Part shown: piece after piece, positions 36,035 through 44,413 of the stretch
How positions within the stretch are numbered: the stretch's first letter is position 1
Layout: each line of letters starts with the position of its first letter
Origin: Seohaeicola saemankumensis
GTDB taxonomy: Bacteria > Pseudomonadota > Alphaproteobacteria > Rhodobacterales > Rhodobacteraceae
NCBI RefSeq assembly: GCF_020171285.1
Contig: NZ_JAIUZI010000005.1
Coordinates: 62,001 to 126,000 of the forward strand
DNA: 64,000 bases
Direction: 5' to 3'
Translations under genes and position numbers: made by a program
Notes under the pieces: model-generated
Databases searched by the model: none
Told to the model about the DNA's origin: nothing
The model's input: the letters and a program-made list of their open reading frames with translations, nothing else

Positions 36035-36053
36035 GGTGGGGTTTCACCCCACC
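36035..36053. terminator. Hairpin downstream of the ornithine cyclodeaminase gene
   Basis: GGTGGGGT and ACCCCACC form an 8-bp stem around TTC. On the minus strand it lies just after the ocd stop (36060) and may end the arginase-ocd transcript, although no long T-tract follows. Confidence 0.5.
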
Positions 36054-36059
36054 GCCCGG

Positions 36060-37112
36060 TCAGGCTGCGGGCGCGGCGCGCATCAGCATGCCGAAGAGGT
36101 CGCGGGGGTCGTCGGGGTCGGCGAGCAGGTCGAGCGGGTGGTAGAGCCGGGTGCCGGGCAGTTGGTCGCGGATGTATCGCAGGGCCGAGAAATCCTCGAT
36201 CGCGAAGCCGACGCTGTCGAAGAGGGTGATCTGCCGGTCCGAGCTGCGGCCCGGTTTCTGGCCGGCGATGACCTGCCAGAGTTCGGTCACCGGGTGGTCG
36301 GGGGCAAGTTGCTGGATTTCGCCTTCGACGCGGGTCTGATCGGGGTATTCGACAAAGATCTCGGCGCGGTGCAGGATGCCCGGCGCCAATTCGGTCTTGC
36401 CCGGGCAGTCACCGCCGATGGCGTTGATGTGCACGCCGCTGCCGACCATGTTGTCGGTCAGGATGGTGGCGTATTGCTTATCGGCGGTGCAGGTGGTGAG
36501 GATCTGCGCGCCTTCGATGGCCTCTTCGGGGCTGGCGCAGGATACCACGGTCAGCCCGTGGCCGGCGAGGTTGGCGGCGCATTTGGCGGTGGCGGCGGGA
36601 TCCTGGTCGTAGAGGCGCACGGTTTTCAGACCACAGATCGCCTTCATCGCCAGGCTCTGGAATTCGGATTGGGCGCCGTTGCCGATCATCGCCATGGTAT
36701 CGGCGCCTTTGGGCGCCAGATGCTTGGCGACCATGGCCGAGGTTGCGGCGGTGCGCAGGGCGGTGAGCAGCGTCATCTCGGTCAGCAGCACCGGGTAGCC
36801 GGTGGCGACATCGGCCAGCAGGCCAAAGGCGGTGACGGTCTGCAGACCCTCGGCGGTGTTCTTGGGGTGGCCGTTGACGTATTTGAAGCCATAGGCCTCG
36901 CCATCGGAGGTGGGCATCAGTTCGATCACGCCGACGTCGGAGTGGGAGGCGACGCGGGGGGTCTTGTCGAAAAGCTCCCAGCGTTTGAAATCGGCCTCGA
37001 TGTAATCGGCCAGCCCCTGCAGCATCGGTTCGACGCCGATGTGGTGGATCAGCTGCATCATGTGATCTACGGAAACGAAGGGCACCAGCGCCTTGTCGGA
37101 AGGTTGGGTCAT
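36060..37112 (-). CDS. Ornithine cyclodeaminase family protein
   Basis: A 350-residue NAD-dependent enzyme of the OCD/mu-crystallin family, predicted to convert ornithine to proline and ammonia. Visible are FKYVNGHPKN, the Rossmann loop AMIGNGAQSEFQ, VHINAIGGDCPGKTEL with the catalytic Asp, and LFDSVGFAIEDFSAL. Its length and the GGDCPGKTEL motif fit true ornithine cyclodeaminases. The start overlaps the arginase stop by four bases (ATGA), and together they form the arginine-to-ornithine-to-proline route. Confidence 0.92.
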   Translation of the reverse strand: MTQPSDKALVPFVSVDHMMQLIHHIGVEPMLQGLADYIEADFKRWELFDKTPRVASHSDVGVIELMPTSDGEAYGFKYVNGHPKNTAEGLQTVTAFGLLADVATGYPVLLTEMTLLTALRTAATSAMVAKHLAPKGADTMAMIGNGAQSEFQSLAMKAICGLKTVRLYDQDPAATAKCAANLAGHGLTVVSCASPEEAIEGAQILTTCTADKQYATILTDNMVGSGVHINAIGGDCPGKTELAPGILHRAEIFVEYPDQTRVEGEIQQLAPDHPVTELWQVIAGQKPGRSSDRQITLFDSVGFAIEDFSALRYIRDQLPGTRLYHPLDLLADPDDPRDLFGMLMRAAPAA

Positions 37113-38035
37113 GTGAAAGCTCGTGTCGGACGGTCGAAGACGCGGCGGCCGAGCGCCGAGGCGGCGAGATCCACCATCAGCAGCGCGGTGCGGCCGCGGT
37201 CGTCGAGGAAGGGGTTGAGCTCGACCAGGTCGAGCGAGGTCATCAGGCCGCTGTCGCAGATCATCTCCATCACCAGGTGGCCTTCGCGGATGGTGGCGCC
37301 GCCGGGGACGGTGGTGCCGACGGCGGGCGCGATCATAGGGTCGAGGAAATCGACGTCGAGGCTGACGTGCAGCATGCCGTCTGCCGCCGCGACGCGGTCG
37401 AGGAAGGCCGCGAGCGGCGCGCCGATGCCGGTTTCGTCGATCTCGCGCATGTCGTGGCGGTGGATCTCGGTCTGTTGCAGGGCGGCGCGTTCGGCGGCAT
37501 CGACCGAGCGCAACCCGATGATGCAGATATTCTCTTGCGGAACCGGGTTTTCGATTTTCGGGAACCCGCCAAAGCCGGGGCGGCCGGTGACATAGCCCAG
37601 CGGCGTGCCGTGCAGGTTGCCGGAGTCGGTGGTGTCGGGCGTGTGGTAGTCGCTGTGCGCGTCGAGCCACAGGACAAAGAGCGGCCGGCCCTGCCGGGCG
37701 GCGTGGTTGGCGGCGCCGGCGACCGAGCCGAGGCTGAGCGCGTGGTCGCCGCCGAGAAAGATCGGCAGGCCGCGCTGCAATGCCTGTTCGGCGGCGCGGA
37801 TCAGCCGGTGGGTCCAGCCGATGGTTTCGTTCGGCGCGTGCAGTTTCGTCAGCCCGGTGTCGGGGGCGTGCGAGGCGGGGGTCAGATTGCCCATGTCCTC
37901 GACCCGGTGGCCGAGGTCGCGCAGCGCCTGGGCCAGACCGGCGGTGCGGTAGGCATCGGGGCCCATCAGACAGCCGGTGCGGCGTTTGCCGCTGTCCATC
38001 GGGGCGCCGACAAGAATGCAGGTTTTTTGTGTCAT
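37109..38035 (-). CDS. rocF: Arginase
   Basis: A 308-residue ureohydrolase that cleaves arginine to ornithine and urea. The manganese-binding motifs are intact: FLGGDHALSLGS, LWLDAHSDYHTP and SLDVDFLDPMIAPAVGTTVPGG. An N-terminal ILVGAPMDSGKRRTGCLMGP matches arginase rather than agmatinase. It is the first gene of a two-gene operon with ocd and divergent from an Lrp-type regulator, the usual arrangement for substrate-induced amino-acid catabolism. Confidence 0.93.
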   Translation of the reverse strand: MTQKTCILVGAPMDSGKRRTGCLMGPDAYRTAGLAQALRDLGHRVEDMGNLTPASHAPDTGLTKLHAPNETIGWTHRLIRAAEQALQRGLPIFLGGDHALSLGSVAGAANHAARQGRPLFVLWLDAHSDYHTPDTTDSGNLHGTPLGYVTGRPGFGGFPKIENPVPQENICIIGLRSVDAAERAALQQTEIHRHDMREIDETGIGAPLAAFLDRVAAADGMLHVSLDVDFLDPMIAPAVGTTVPGGATIREGHLVMEMICDSGLMTSLDLVELNPFLDDRGRTALLMVDLAASALGRRVFDRPTRAFT

Positions 38036-38110
38036 GGGAGCCTCTGTTCGTCGCGTCTGCCTTAATCAATGCCCGATCTGCGGAGGGTTCCAGTGGTATT
38101 TCTGTCCAAA

Positions 38111-38126
38111 ACAAGGTATCGATATC
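38111..38126. promoter_or_regulatory. Candidate Lrp-type operator
   Basis: TATCGATA (38117-38124) is a perfect 8-bp palindrome within a wider near-palindrome GGTATCGATATCC in the 107-bp gap between arginase and the divergent Lrp gene. It lies about 20 bases before the regulator's ATG, well placed for autoregulation and control of the catabolic operon. Confidence 0.4.
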
Positions 38127-38142
38127 CGAAATGGAGGAATAA

Positions 38143-38568
38143 ATGGACAAAACGGACGAGATGGTGATCGGCGCGCTGCGCCAGAACGCGCGGGCCTCGC
38201 TGTCGGATCTGGCCATCGGGCTGGGGCTGTCGCGGACCACGGTGCGGGCGCGGATCGAACGGTTGCAGCAGCGCGGCGAGATCCTCGGCTTTACCGTGGT
38301 GCTGAAAGAGGACGTGCTGCGCGATCCGGTGCGGGGGCTGATGATGATCGGCATCGAGGGGCGCGGGGCAGGGCGGATCACTCGTCAGTTGCAGGGGCTG
38401 TCCGAGGTGCGGGCGGTGCATTCCACCAACGGCCGCTGGGATCTGATCGTGGAGCTGGGCACCGCGACGCTGGAGGCGCTGGACGCGGCGCTGGCGCGGA
38501 TCCGCAACCTGGACGGGGTGCAGAGCAGCGAAACCAGCCTGCTGTTGTCGACCAAGAAGGCGGGTTAG
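38143..38568 (+). CDS. Lrp/AsnC family transcriptional regulator
   Basis: A 141-residue regulator. An N-terminal helix-turn-helix (residues about 4-50, VIGALRQNARASLSDLAIGLGLSRTTVRARIERLQ) precedes a RAM/AsnC ligand-binding domain (about 65-138). The ATG has GGAGGAA at good spacing. It is divergent from arginase-ocd and most probably activates that operon in response to arginine or ornithine, by analogy with known PutR/ArgR-type Lrp members. Its stop overlaps, tail-to-tail, the dsbB gene by four bases. Confidence 0.9.
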   Translation: MDKTDEMVIGALRQNARASLSDLAIGLGLSRTTVRARIERLQQRGEILGFTVVLKEDVLRDPVRGLMMIGIEGRGAGRITRQLQGLSEVRAVHSTNGRWDLIVELGTATLEALDAALARIRNLDGVQSSETSLLLSTKKAG

Positions 38569-39023
38569 CGGGCGCGGGCCGCCATCAGCCAGATCAGGGC
38601 AAAGCCGAGCGATGCGATGGCGTTCCAACTGGCCATCGAAAGCGTGAACATCTCCCACGGGACCTCGTCACAGCGCACCAGCGGGGCCGACATGATCTGT
38701 TCCATCAGCTGTTCGGGGGTCAGCCCGCCGACCGGGCCCGAGGTGCAGGTGGTCGGCCCTTCCCACCAGCCGCGTTCGACGCCGGTGTGATAAAGGCCGA
38801 TGCCGGCGGTTGTCAGCGCGGCCAGCGCGCCCAGCAGCGGCAGCAGCGGCCCCGGCAGCAGCAGCGCCAGCGCGCCGATCAGCACGGCGGCGGCGTGCGG
38901 CCAGCGTTGCCACAGGCAGAGTTTACAGGGCGCCATGTCGCCGATGTACTGGAAGCCGAAAGCACCCAAGAGCATGGCGGCGGAGCCGGCGGATGCAATC
39001 AGGATGAGCAGTTTGCGTGTCAT
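38565..39023 (-). CDS. dsbB: Disulfide bond formation protein B
   Basis: A 152-residue inner-membrane protein with four hydrophobic helices that reoxidises DsbA and passes electrons to quinones. The first periplasmic loop has CKLCLWQRWPH (CxxC), and the second loop has two further Cys (PTCTSG and VRCDEV) that form the other redox pair. Its start overlaps the stop of the upstream YqaA-type gene by four bases, so the two are coupled. No dsbA is in the window. Confidence 0.88.
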   Translation of the reverse strand: MTRKLLILIASAGSAAMLLGAFGFQYIGDMAPCKLCLWQRWPHAAAVLIGALALLLPGPLLPLLGALAALTTAGIGLYHTGVERGWWEGPTTCTSGPVGGLTPEQLMEQIMSAPLVRCDEVPWEMFTLSMASWNAIASLGFALIWLMAARAR

Positions 39024-39598
39024 AGGTATTTTACCGCCAGAAAGCCGCCAAAGAGCAGGATGACGAACAGGGTGAACATAAGGCCCAGCCGCCGTTCGAT
39101 GAAATCACGAATGGGTGCGCCATAGGCCTTGAGCAGCGCCGCGACCACAAAGAACCGCGCCGCGCGGGCCAGGATCGAGGTGGCGATGAAAGTGCCCAGC
39201 GGCATGCCGGTCCAGCCCGACATGATGGTGATCACCTTGTAGGGGAAGGGGGTCATGCCGGCGGCCAGCACCGCCCAGAAGCCGACGCCGTTGAAGCGGT
39301 CGTTGAAGGCCTCCATCGCCTCGGCCTTGCCCATCGCCTGCAGGATCGGCTGGCCGATGCTGTCATAGGCAAAGGCGCCGATGGCGTAGCCCAGCAACCC
39401 GCCCAGCACCGAGGCGACCAGCGCCACGCCGGCGATCGCCCAGGCACGCGAGGGGCGCGCCAGGATCATCGGGATCATCAGCACGTCGGGCGGGATCGGG
39501 AAGACCGAGCTTTCGACAAAGGCGACAATCGCCAGCGCCCACATCGCGCGCGGGTGGTCGGCCAGGGACATGGTGTAGTCGTAGAGGCGTCTGAGCAT
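39020..39598 (-). CDS. YqaA/DedA-family inner-membrane protein
   Basis: A 192-residue membrane protein with four to five hydrophobic stretches. The start MLRRLYDYTMSLADHP at 39598 is the conserved one. Family signs are FVESSVFPIPPDVLMIPM, an amphipathic VASVLGGLLGYAIG re-entrant-type segment, and AAGMTPFPYKVITIMSG. DedA relatives translocate lipid carriers such as undecaprenyl phosphate or phospholipids; the exact substrate of the YqaA group is not known. It is upstream of and translationally coupled to dsbB. Confidence 0.87.
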   Translation of the reverse strand: MLRRLYDYTMSLADHPRAMWALAIVAFVESSVFPIPPDVLMIPMILARPSRAWAIAGVALVASVLGGLLGYAIGAFAYDSIGQPILQAMGKAEAMEAFNDRFNGVGFWAVLAAGMTPFPYKVITIMSGWTGMPLGTFIATSILARAARFFVVAALLKAYGAPIRDFIERRLGLMFTLFVILLFGGFLAVKYL

Positions 39599-39765
39599 GT
39601 TTCGCGTTCCGAGGCCGCAGGGCCGGTTGCAAAGGGGGAAACCACGGTGCGCGGGCCGGGTCAACCATGCATTCACCGGAGCGTGGGCGAGTTTTGCCAC
39701 TGGACGAGCGCGCCGGGCTTTTGTAAGTCGGTGGAACCGGCACCGGATCAGCCCGGACCGGACGT

Positions 39766-39851
39766 GCGAGCGTGGCGGAATGGTAGACGCAGCGGATTCA
39801 AAATCCGCCGAGGTAACACTCTTGGGGGTTCGAGTCCCCCCGCTCGTACCA
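39766..39851 (+). tRNA. tRNA-Leu (anticodon CAA)
   Basis: An 86-base tRNA with acceptor GCGAGCG/CGCTCGT, discriminator A and encoded CCA. The anticodon stem CGGAT/ATCCG surrounds TCAAA (anticodon CAA). A long variable arm (GAGGTAACACTC) and the T-arm GGGGGTTCGAGTCCCCC are typical of leucine tRNAs. Confidence 0.97.
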
Positions 39852-39882
39852 CTTGTTGGCTTGGCCGCGCGGGGGTGTTGGG

Positions 39883-41298
39883 TCAGGTGATCACGAAATC
39901 CTGATAGGTGATGGCGTCGAGGACATCGGCCAGCGCGGCGTCGAGGATGGTGACGGTCTGGTCGTGTTGCCGGCCGGACCAATCGACGGAAATGACGACG
40001 TCGGTGCCGATCTGAACAACGGTGGTGCGCGCGCTGGGATCAGCGGATTGGCTGTGCGACATGATCAGGATGTCCTCGCCGGCTTCGAAGTCATTGATGA
40101 CATGTGTGCTGCGCCGGAAATCGTCGGAAAAATCAAAGGCGAAGGTATCGGTGCCAGAGCCGCCGGTCAGCTGATTGATGTGGCTTCCGGCAACGAGCAC
40201 GTCGTCGCCGTCTTCGCCAAACAACTGATCGTTGTCGCCGCCGCCGAACAGGAGGTCGTTGCCGTCTCCTCCTTTGAGCCGGTCGCGGCCAGCGCCACCG
40301 CGCAGTGTGTCATCGCCGATACCGCCGAAAAGCCGGTCATTGCCGTTGTCGCCGTTCAAGGTGTCATTGCCGCGCCCGCCTTCGAGCCGGTCGCTGCCTG
40401 CTCCTCCTGACAGGTTGTCGATGCCGCTGCCGCCCAACAGGAGATCGTCGCGGTCGCCGCCGGACAGGATGTCATCGCCGTTGCCGCCCTCCAGATGGTC
40501 TTCTCCTTCATTGCCGTGCAGCGTGTCGTTTCCATCGCCGCCGAAGAGACGGTCGTCGCCGCCGCCGCCGGTCAGCACATCGTTGCCACCGTTGCCACGC
40601 AGCGTGTCGTCGTAGCCGGAGCCGCCGGAAGTGACGTCTCCAAAGAGGGTGTCATTGCCCTGGCCGCCTTCGAGCACGTCAGCGCCATTGCCGCCGTTCA
40701 GGGTGTCATCGCCGTCGTTGCCGTACACCTGATCGGCGCCATCGCCGCCGGTCAGAACGTCCTGGCCTGATCCGCCGAACAGCCGGTCATTGCCGGAGCC
40801 GGTGATCAGCGTGTCATCGCCGGCCTGGCCATAAACGAGGTTGTCTCCGCCGCCGGCGTCGATCCAGTCGTTGCCGGCATAGGCCCGGATGGTGTCGTCG
40901 GTGTCCCTCGTCGTCAGCACATCGTTGCCGCCGGCCAGGTGGAAGGTGTGGGCGGTCCCTGGCAAGGCATCGAGCGCGTTATAGGCGGGGTTGATGGCGC
41001 TGTACCAGAACAGGCTGGCATCGGCGGTAAAGCCGGTGACGGTAAAGAAGTCGAAACCAGAGACCGAGACGGCATAGCCGGTAACGGACCCGGTGACGGA
41101 GCTGAGGTTGCCATAGGTGAACGTGCCGGTGAGGTCCGCGTCGAAGTTGACCGACCCGTTCAGTCCGATTGCGTCGATCTGCGTGGCGCTGGTGGCGACG
41201 GCCCCGAGCAGCGAGAAATAGGCGAACATGTCCAGGTCGGGGCCGGTCAGGGCGGACCGGTAGATATCGGGTGACAGGGTGAAAACGGCCATGTTCAC
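39883..41298 (-). CDS. RTX (hemolysin-type) calcium-binding repeat protein
   Basis: A 471-residue secreted protein. Residues 1-125 form a unique N-terminal region (MAVFTLSPDIYRSALTG at its start). From about 130 to 390 it is an almost uninterrupted array of GGxGxDxLx nonapeptides, which fold as a calcium-dependent parallel beta-roll. The final 80 residues, rich in Asp, Val and Ile (DFEAGEDILIMSH, VQIGTDVVISVDW), are a type I secretion signal. No enzymatic domain is visible. It differs from the first RTX protein in the window in having a tighter repeat array. Confidence 0.88.
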   Translation of the reverse strand: MNMAVFTLSPDIYRSALTGPDLDMFAYFSLLGAVATSATQIDAIGLNGSVNFDADLTGTFTYGNLSSVTGSVTGYAVSVSGFDFFTVTGFTADASLFWYSAINPAYNALDALPGTAHTFHLAGGNDVLTTRDTDDTIRAYAGNDWIDAGGGDNLVYGQAGDDTLITGSGNDRLFGGSGQDVLTGGDGADQVYGNDGDDTLNGGNGADVLEGGQGNDTLFGDVTSGGSGYDDTLRGNGGNDVLTGGGGDDRLFGGDGNDTLHGNEGEDHLEGGNGDDILSGGDRDDLLLGGSGIDNLSGGAGSDRLEGGRGNDTLNGDNGNDRLFGGIGDDTLRGGAGRDRLKGGDGNDLLFGGGDNDQLFGEDGDDVLVAGSHINQLTGGSGTDTFAFDFSDDFRRSTHVINDFEAGEDILIMSHSQSADPSARTTVVQIGTDVVISVDWSGRQHDQTVTILDAALADVLDAITYQDFVIT

Positions 41299-41456
41299 GC
41301 TCCTTGATTGGGTGGTGTGATCGGGATGGGGGAAACCATCTCAGGTTGAATGCGGAACTGCAATGATGATCGAGGGTAACGGCGTGGCAGGAGTGAATTG
41401 CAACCCGCGACGGATTCTCGCAAAGTGACCGTGTTGGGCGTGAGGATGACTTCTGG

Positions 41457-42302
41457 ATGCGGAAACTGTTGCGGGAACCGATTGTGCATTTTGTGCTGAT
41501 CGGCGTTTTGTTGTTTGTTTACTTTGACCTGAGCGCCGAACCGGCGCCCGCGGCGGGGCCGGCGGATGTTGTCACGGTGGACCGGCCAGAGGTGAGCCGG
41601 ATCATCGACAGGTACACGGAGGTCTGGAAGCGGCCGCCGACGGAGGCCGAGCTGGAGACGCTGGTGACGGCGGCGGTGCGCGAGGAGATCATGGTGCGCG
41701 AGGCGCTGGCGCTGGGTCTGGACCGAGGCGACGCAGCGATCCGGAACCGGCTGGTGCAGAAGATGCAGTTTCTCACGGAGTCCGCGACCCGGTCGCTGGA
41801 TCCGAGCGATGAGGTTCTGCAGGACCATCTGGACGCCAACGCGGAGCGCTTTGCGGCCCCGCCGGTGGTGGCGTTCGAGCAGATTTTTCTGGGGCCGGAG
41901 CCGTCGGAGGACGAAATTGCCGACGTGCGCGCGCAGCTTGCCGCCGGGGTGCCGCCGCAGGAACTGGGGCAGCGGTCGTTGCTGCCGGCGGCCCTGCCGC
42001 TGGCGAGCCCGCGTCAGGTGGACGGGGCCTTTGGCGCGGGATTTGCCGCGGCGCTGGCGGCGGCGGAGCCCGGCGCGTGGAGCGGTCCGTATCGGTCCGG
42101 GTTCGGGCAGCACCTGGTGCGGGTAAGCGAACGGCGGGACGGCGGGGTGCCGGCGCTGGCGACGGTGCGCGACAAGGTGCTGTTTGACTGGCGGCGGACC
42201 CAGGCGGAGACCCTGGCGGAGGCGCAGTTCGACGCCCTGGCGGAACGGTACAAGGTCACGGTGCCGGACCGCGAGGCGCTGCGGGAGATCCTGGCGCAAT
42301 GA
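41457..42302 (+). CDS. Membrane-anchored parvulin-like peptidylprolyl isomerase
   Basis: A 281-residue protein. Residues about 8-24 (PIVHFVLIGVLLFVYFD) form a membrane anchor. There follows a helical SurA-like segment (RPPTEAELETLVTAAVREEIMVREALALGL) and a rotamase-like domain (VVAFEQIFLGPEPSEDEI, GAWSGPYRSGFGQHLVRVSER). The last gives the parvulin consensus near its end. It is predicted to act on the periplasmic side. Its stop overlaps the HupE start by four bases, so the two are coupled. Confidence 0.8.
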   Translation: MRKLLREPIVHFVLIGVLLFVYFDLSAEPAPAAGPADVVTVDRPEVSRIIDRYTEVWKRPPTEAELETLVTAAVREEIMVREALALGLDRGDAAIRNRLVQKMQFLTESATRSLDPSDEVLQDHLDANAERFAAPPVVAFEQIFLGPEPSEDEIADVRAQLAAGVPPQELGQRSLLPAALPLASPRQVDGAFGAGFAAALAAAEPGAWSGPYRSGFGQHLVRVSERRDGGVPALATVRDKVLFDWRRTQAETLAEAQFDALAERYKVTVPDREALREILAQ

Positions 42303-43327
42303 TGTTCCGGCTGCTGATGATCGCGATGCTGTGTTTGTGCGGGGCGATGCCGCAGCAGGCCGGCGCCCATGCGCTGGACCCCGGATACCTGGAGTTGCGG
42401 CCGCTGGGCGGCGACAGCTGGCGGGTGTTCTGGCGCAAGCCCGACGTCAAGGGCCAGCCGATGCGGATCGAGGCGCGCCTGCCCGAGGGGTGCGACCCGG
42501 CGGTGGCCCCGGCCGAGCCGCAGTTTGACGGTGCGGCCTGGGTGACGGCCTGGGTGGCGCAATGCGCCGGTGGCCCGTCGGGTGGCCTGTCGGGTGGCCG
42601 GATCGTGATCGAGGGGCTGGAGGCGACGCAGACCGAGGTGCTGGTGCGGATGACGGATGCCGAGGGCGGCACGACCACCGCGCGGCTGACCCCGGACGCG
42701 CCATATTACGAAGTACCCGAGGATCTGAGCGGCGGACAGGTCTTTGCCGCCTACCTTGTTCTGGGGTTCGATCACATCCTGGAGGGGCTGGACCATCTGC
42801 TGTTTGTCTTTGCGCTGCTGGTGCTGATCCGCAGCCCGGGGCGGCTGGTGGGGGCGATCACCGCTTTTACGGTGGCGCATTCGATCACGCTGGCGCTGGC
42901 GTCGCTGGGGCTGTTGCAGGTGCCGGGGCCGCCGGTGGAGGCGGCGATCGCGCTGTCGATCGTGCTGCTGGCGGTGGAGATCCTGCGGCAGCGCGAAGGC
43001 GGCGACCAGCTGGCGCAGCGCTACCCCTGGGTGATCTCGTTTTCCTTTGGGCTGTTGCACGGGCTGGGGTTTGCCGGGGCGCTGGCCGAAATCGGGCTGC
43101 CGGAGGGCGATATCCCGATGGCGCTGCTGGCCTTTAACCTCGGGGTCGAGGCGGGGCAGCTGGTGTTCGTGGCGGCGGTTCTGGCGGTGTTCTGGGCGCT
43201 GCGGCTGGTCTGGCCGCGGCTGGTGGCGCTGGTGCGCGATCCGGCGGCGCCGGGGACGGTGGTGATGGGCTATGGCATCGGGATCGTATCGACCTGGTGG
43301 CTGGCCGAGCGGGTCGCGGGGTTCTGA
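42299..43327 (+). CDS. HupE/UreJ family membrane protein
   Basis: A 342-residue protein. It has a signal-like first helix (MLCLCGAMPQQAGAHA), an extracytoplasmic domain of about 120 residues, and then six hydrophobic helices from about residue 145. The conserved motif is FDHILEGLDHLLFVFALL followed by TVAHSITLALASLG. HupE/UreJ proteins are proposed nickel or cobalt permeases of hydrogenase and urease operons, but the long form with an external domain occurs without either enzyme and its cargo is unknown. It is translationally coupled to the parvulin-like gene. A short 12-bp tandem repeat encodes GGPSGGLSGG at about residues 91-100. Confidence 0.85.
   Translation: MMFRLLMIAMLCLCGAMPQQAGAHALDPGYLELRPLGGDSWRVFWRKPDVKGQPMRIEARLPEGCDPAVAPAEPQFDGAAWVTAWVAQCAGGPSGGLSGGRIVIEGLEATQTEVLVRMTDAEGGTTTARLTPDAPYYEVPEDLSGGQVFAAYLVLGFDHILEGLDHLLFVFALLVLIRSPGRLVGAITAFTVAHSITLALASLGLLQVPGPPVEAAIALSIVLLAVEILRQREGGDQLAQRYPWVISFSFGLLHGLGFAGALAEIGLPEGDIPMALLAFNLGVEAGQLVFVAAVLAVFWALRLVWPRLVALVRDPAAPGTVVMGYGIGIVSTWWLAERVAGF
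42569..42600 (+). repeat. 12-bp tandem repeat inside the HupE-like gene
   Basis: GGTGGCCNGTCG is present twice in full (42569-42580 and 42581-42592) plus eight more bases, in frame. It encodes a Gly-rich loop (GGPSGGLSGG) in the external domain. Copy number may vary among strains without breaking the frame. Confidence 0.7.
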
Positions 43328-43335
43328 GGGCGGAA

Positions 43336-43394
43336 AGGGGGCGCTGCCCCCTCGGCCTGCGGCCTCACCCCCGGAGTATTTTCAAAGAGATGAA
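43336..43394 (+). repeat. Hairpin-plus-core intergenic repeat, copy 3
   Basis: AGGGGGC-gct-GCCCCCT (43336-43352) and GGCC-tgc-GGCC (43354-43364) are followed by the core GGAGTATTT-TCAA-AGAGATGAA (43373-43394). It sits right after the HupE stop, between convergent genes, where its hairpins could terminate transcription. Confidence 0.78.
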
Positions 43395-43407
43395 GGGCGG
43401 GCGCGGG

Positions 43408-44340
43408 TCAGCCCAGCATCAAGAGCCAGAACCAGACGGTGAGGATGCAGGAGCCGGTGGCGATCAGCACCGAGGAGGCGGCGACCCGTTTGGCGCGGCC
43501 GTACATGTTGGCGAAGATATAGGCGTTGAAGCCCGGCGCCATGGCCGAGTTCAGCACCGCCGAGCGGAACAGGTCCTGGGGCAGGGAGAGCGAGCTGCCG
43601 AAGAGCCAGACCAGCGAGGGATGTACCAGCAGCGAGATGGCGCAGACGAAGGTGATGGCGCGCAGGTCGCCTTCGGGCCGGTATTGCACCAGCACGCCGC
43701 CAAGCGCGAAGAGCGCGCCGGGCAGGGCGGCGCGGGCGATCAGGCTGAGCGCCTCGTCGGCGATGCCGGGCACTGCCATGCCGGTGAGGTTGAAGGCGAG
43801 ACCGGCGGCGATGCCGATGATCAGCGCGTTCTTGAACATCGCCGAGAGGATGCCGGAGACCATGCGGAGACCGCCGGCGCCGCGGTTGCGGACGATTTCC
43901 ATCGTGGTGATGCCGAGGCCGTAGCAGAAGGGCGCGTGGAAGGCGATGATGGCGTAGTTGCCGGTCAGGTTGCCGGCCCCGTAGGCGCGTTCGGTGATGG
44001 GCAGGCCCAGGAGCACCGAGTTGGAGAACAGGCAGCAGAAGCCGATGGCGACGCAGTCCTCCCAGTCGCGGCGAAAGAGCAGCCGGGCGCCGAAGAGGCC
44101 GAGGAGGAAACACAGCAGCGCGCCGGTGTAGAAGCTGGCCAGCAGGCGGGGATCGAAGCTGGCCGCCAAATCGAGGTTGGCGAGCGCCCGGAACAGCAGG
44201 CAGGGGATCGCGAACTGTTGCGTGAAGCGCATCAGCCCGTCGATATGCGACATGTTGAAGTAGCCCGCGCGGGTGGCGGTGTAGCCGGCGCCGATCACCA
44301 GGAAGACCGGCAGGATGACGTCGATCAGGGTCTGGAACAT
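43408..44340 (-). CDS. AEC family transporter
   Basis: A 310-residue membrane protein with about ten hydrophobic helices in two inverted halves, as in auxin efflux carrier (AEC) proteins. Typical segments are IDVILPVFLVIGAGYTATR at the start, ALIIGIAAGLAFN in the middle and LNSAMAPGFNAYIFA near the end. Bacterial members export organic acids or amino acids; the substrate is unknown. It lies between two copies of the hairpin-plus-core repeat. Confidence 0.87.
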   Translation of the reverse strand: MFQTLIDVILPVFLVIGAGYTATRAGYFNMSHIDGLMRFTQQFAIPCLLFRALANLDLAASFDPRLLASFYTGALLCFLLGLFGARLLFRRDWEDCVAIGFCCLFSNSVLLGLPITERAYGAGNLTGNYAIIAFHAPFCYGLGITTMEIVRNRGAGGLRMVSGILSAMFKNALIIGIAAGLAFNLTGMAVPGIADEALSLIARAALPGALFALGGVLVQYRPEGDLRAITFVCAISLLVHPSLVWLFGSSLSLPQDLFRSAVLNSAMAPGFNAYIFANMYGRAKRVAASSVLIATGSCILTVWFWLLMLG

Positions 44341-44374
44341 CGGGCGGCGTGCCTGGGGCGGGGGCGGGATGCCT

Positions 44375-44402
44375 CCGGCGGGAGTATTTGCAAAGAGATG
44401 AA
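44375..44402 (+). repeat. Hairpin-plus-core intergenic repeat, copy 4 (degenerate hairpins)
   Basis: The core GGAGTATTT-GCAA-AGAGATGAA is intact at 44381-44402. Upstream hairpins are reduced to CTCC-ggcg-GGAG overlapping the core. It lies between the AEC gene and the MBL hydrolase gene and points against both, so orientation relative to genes is not fixed. Confidence 0.7.
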
Positions 44403-44413
44403 GGGCCGCGCGC

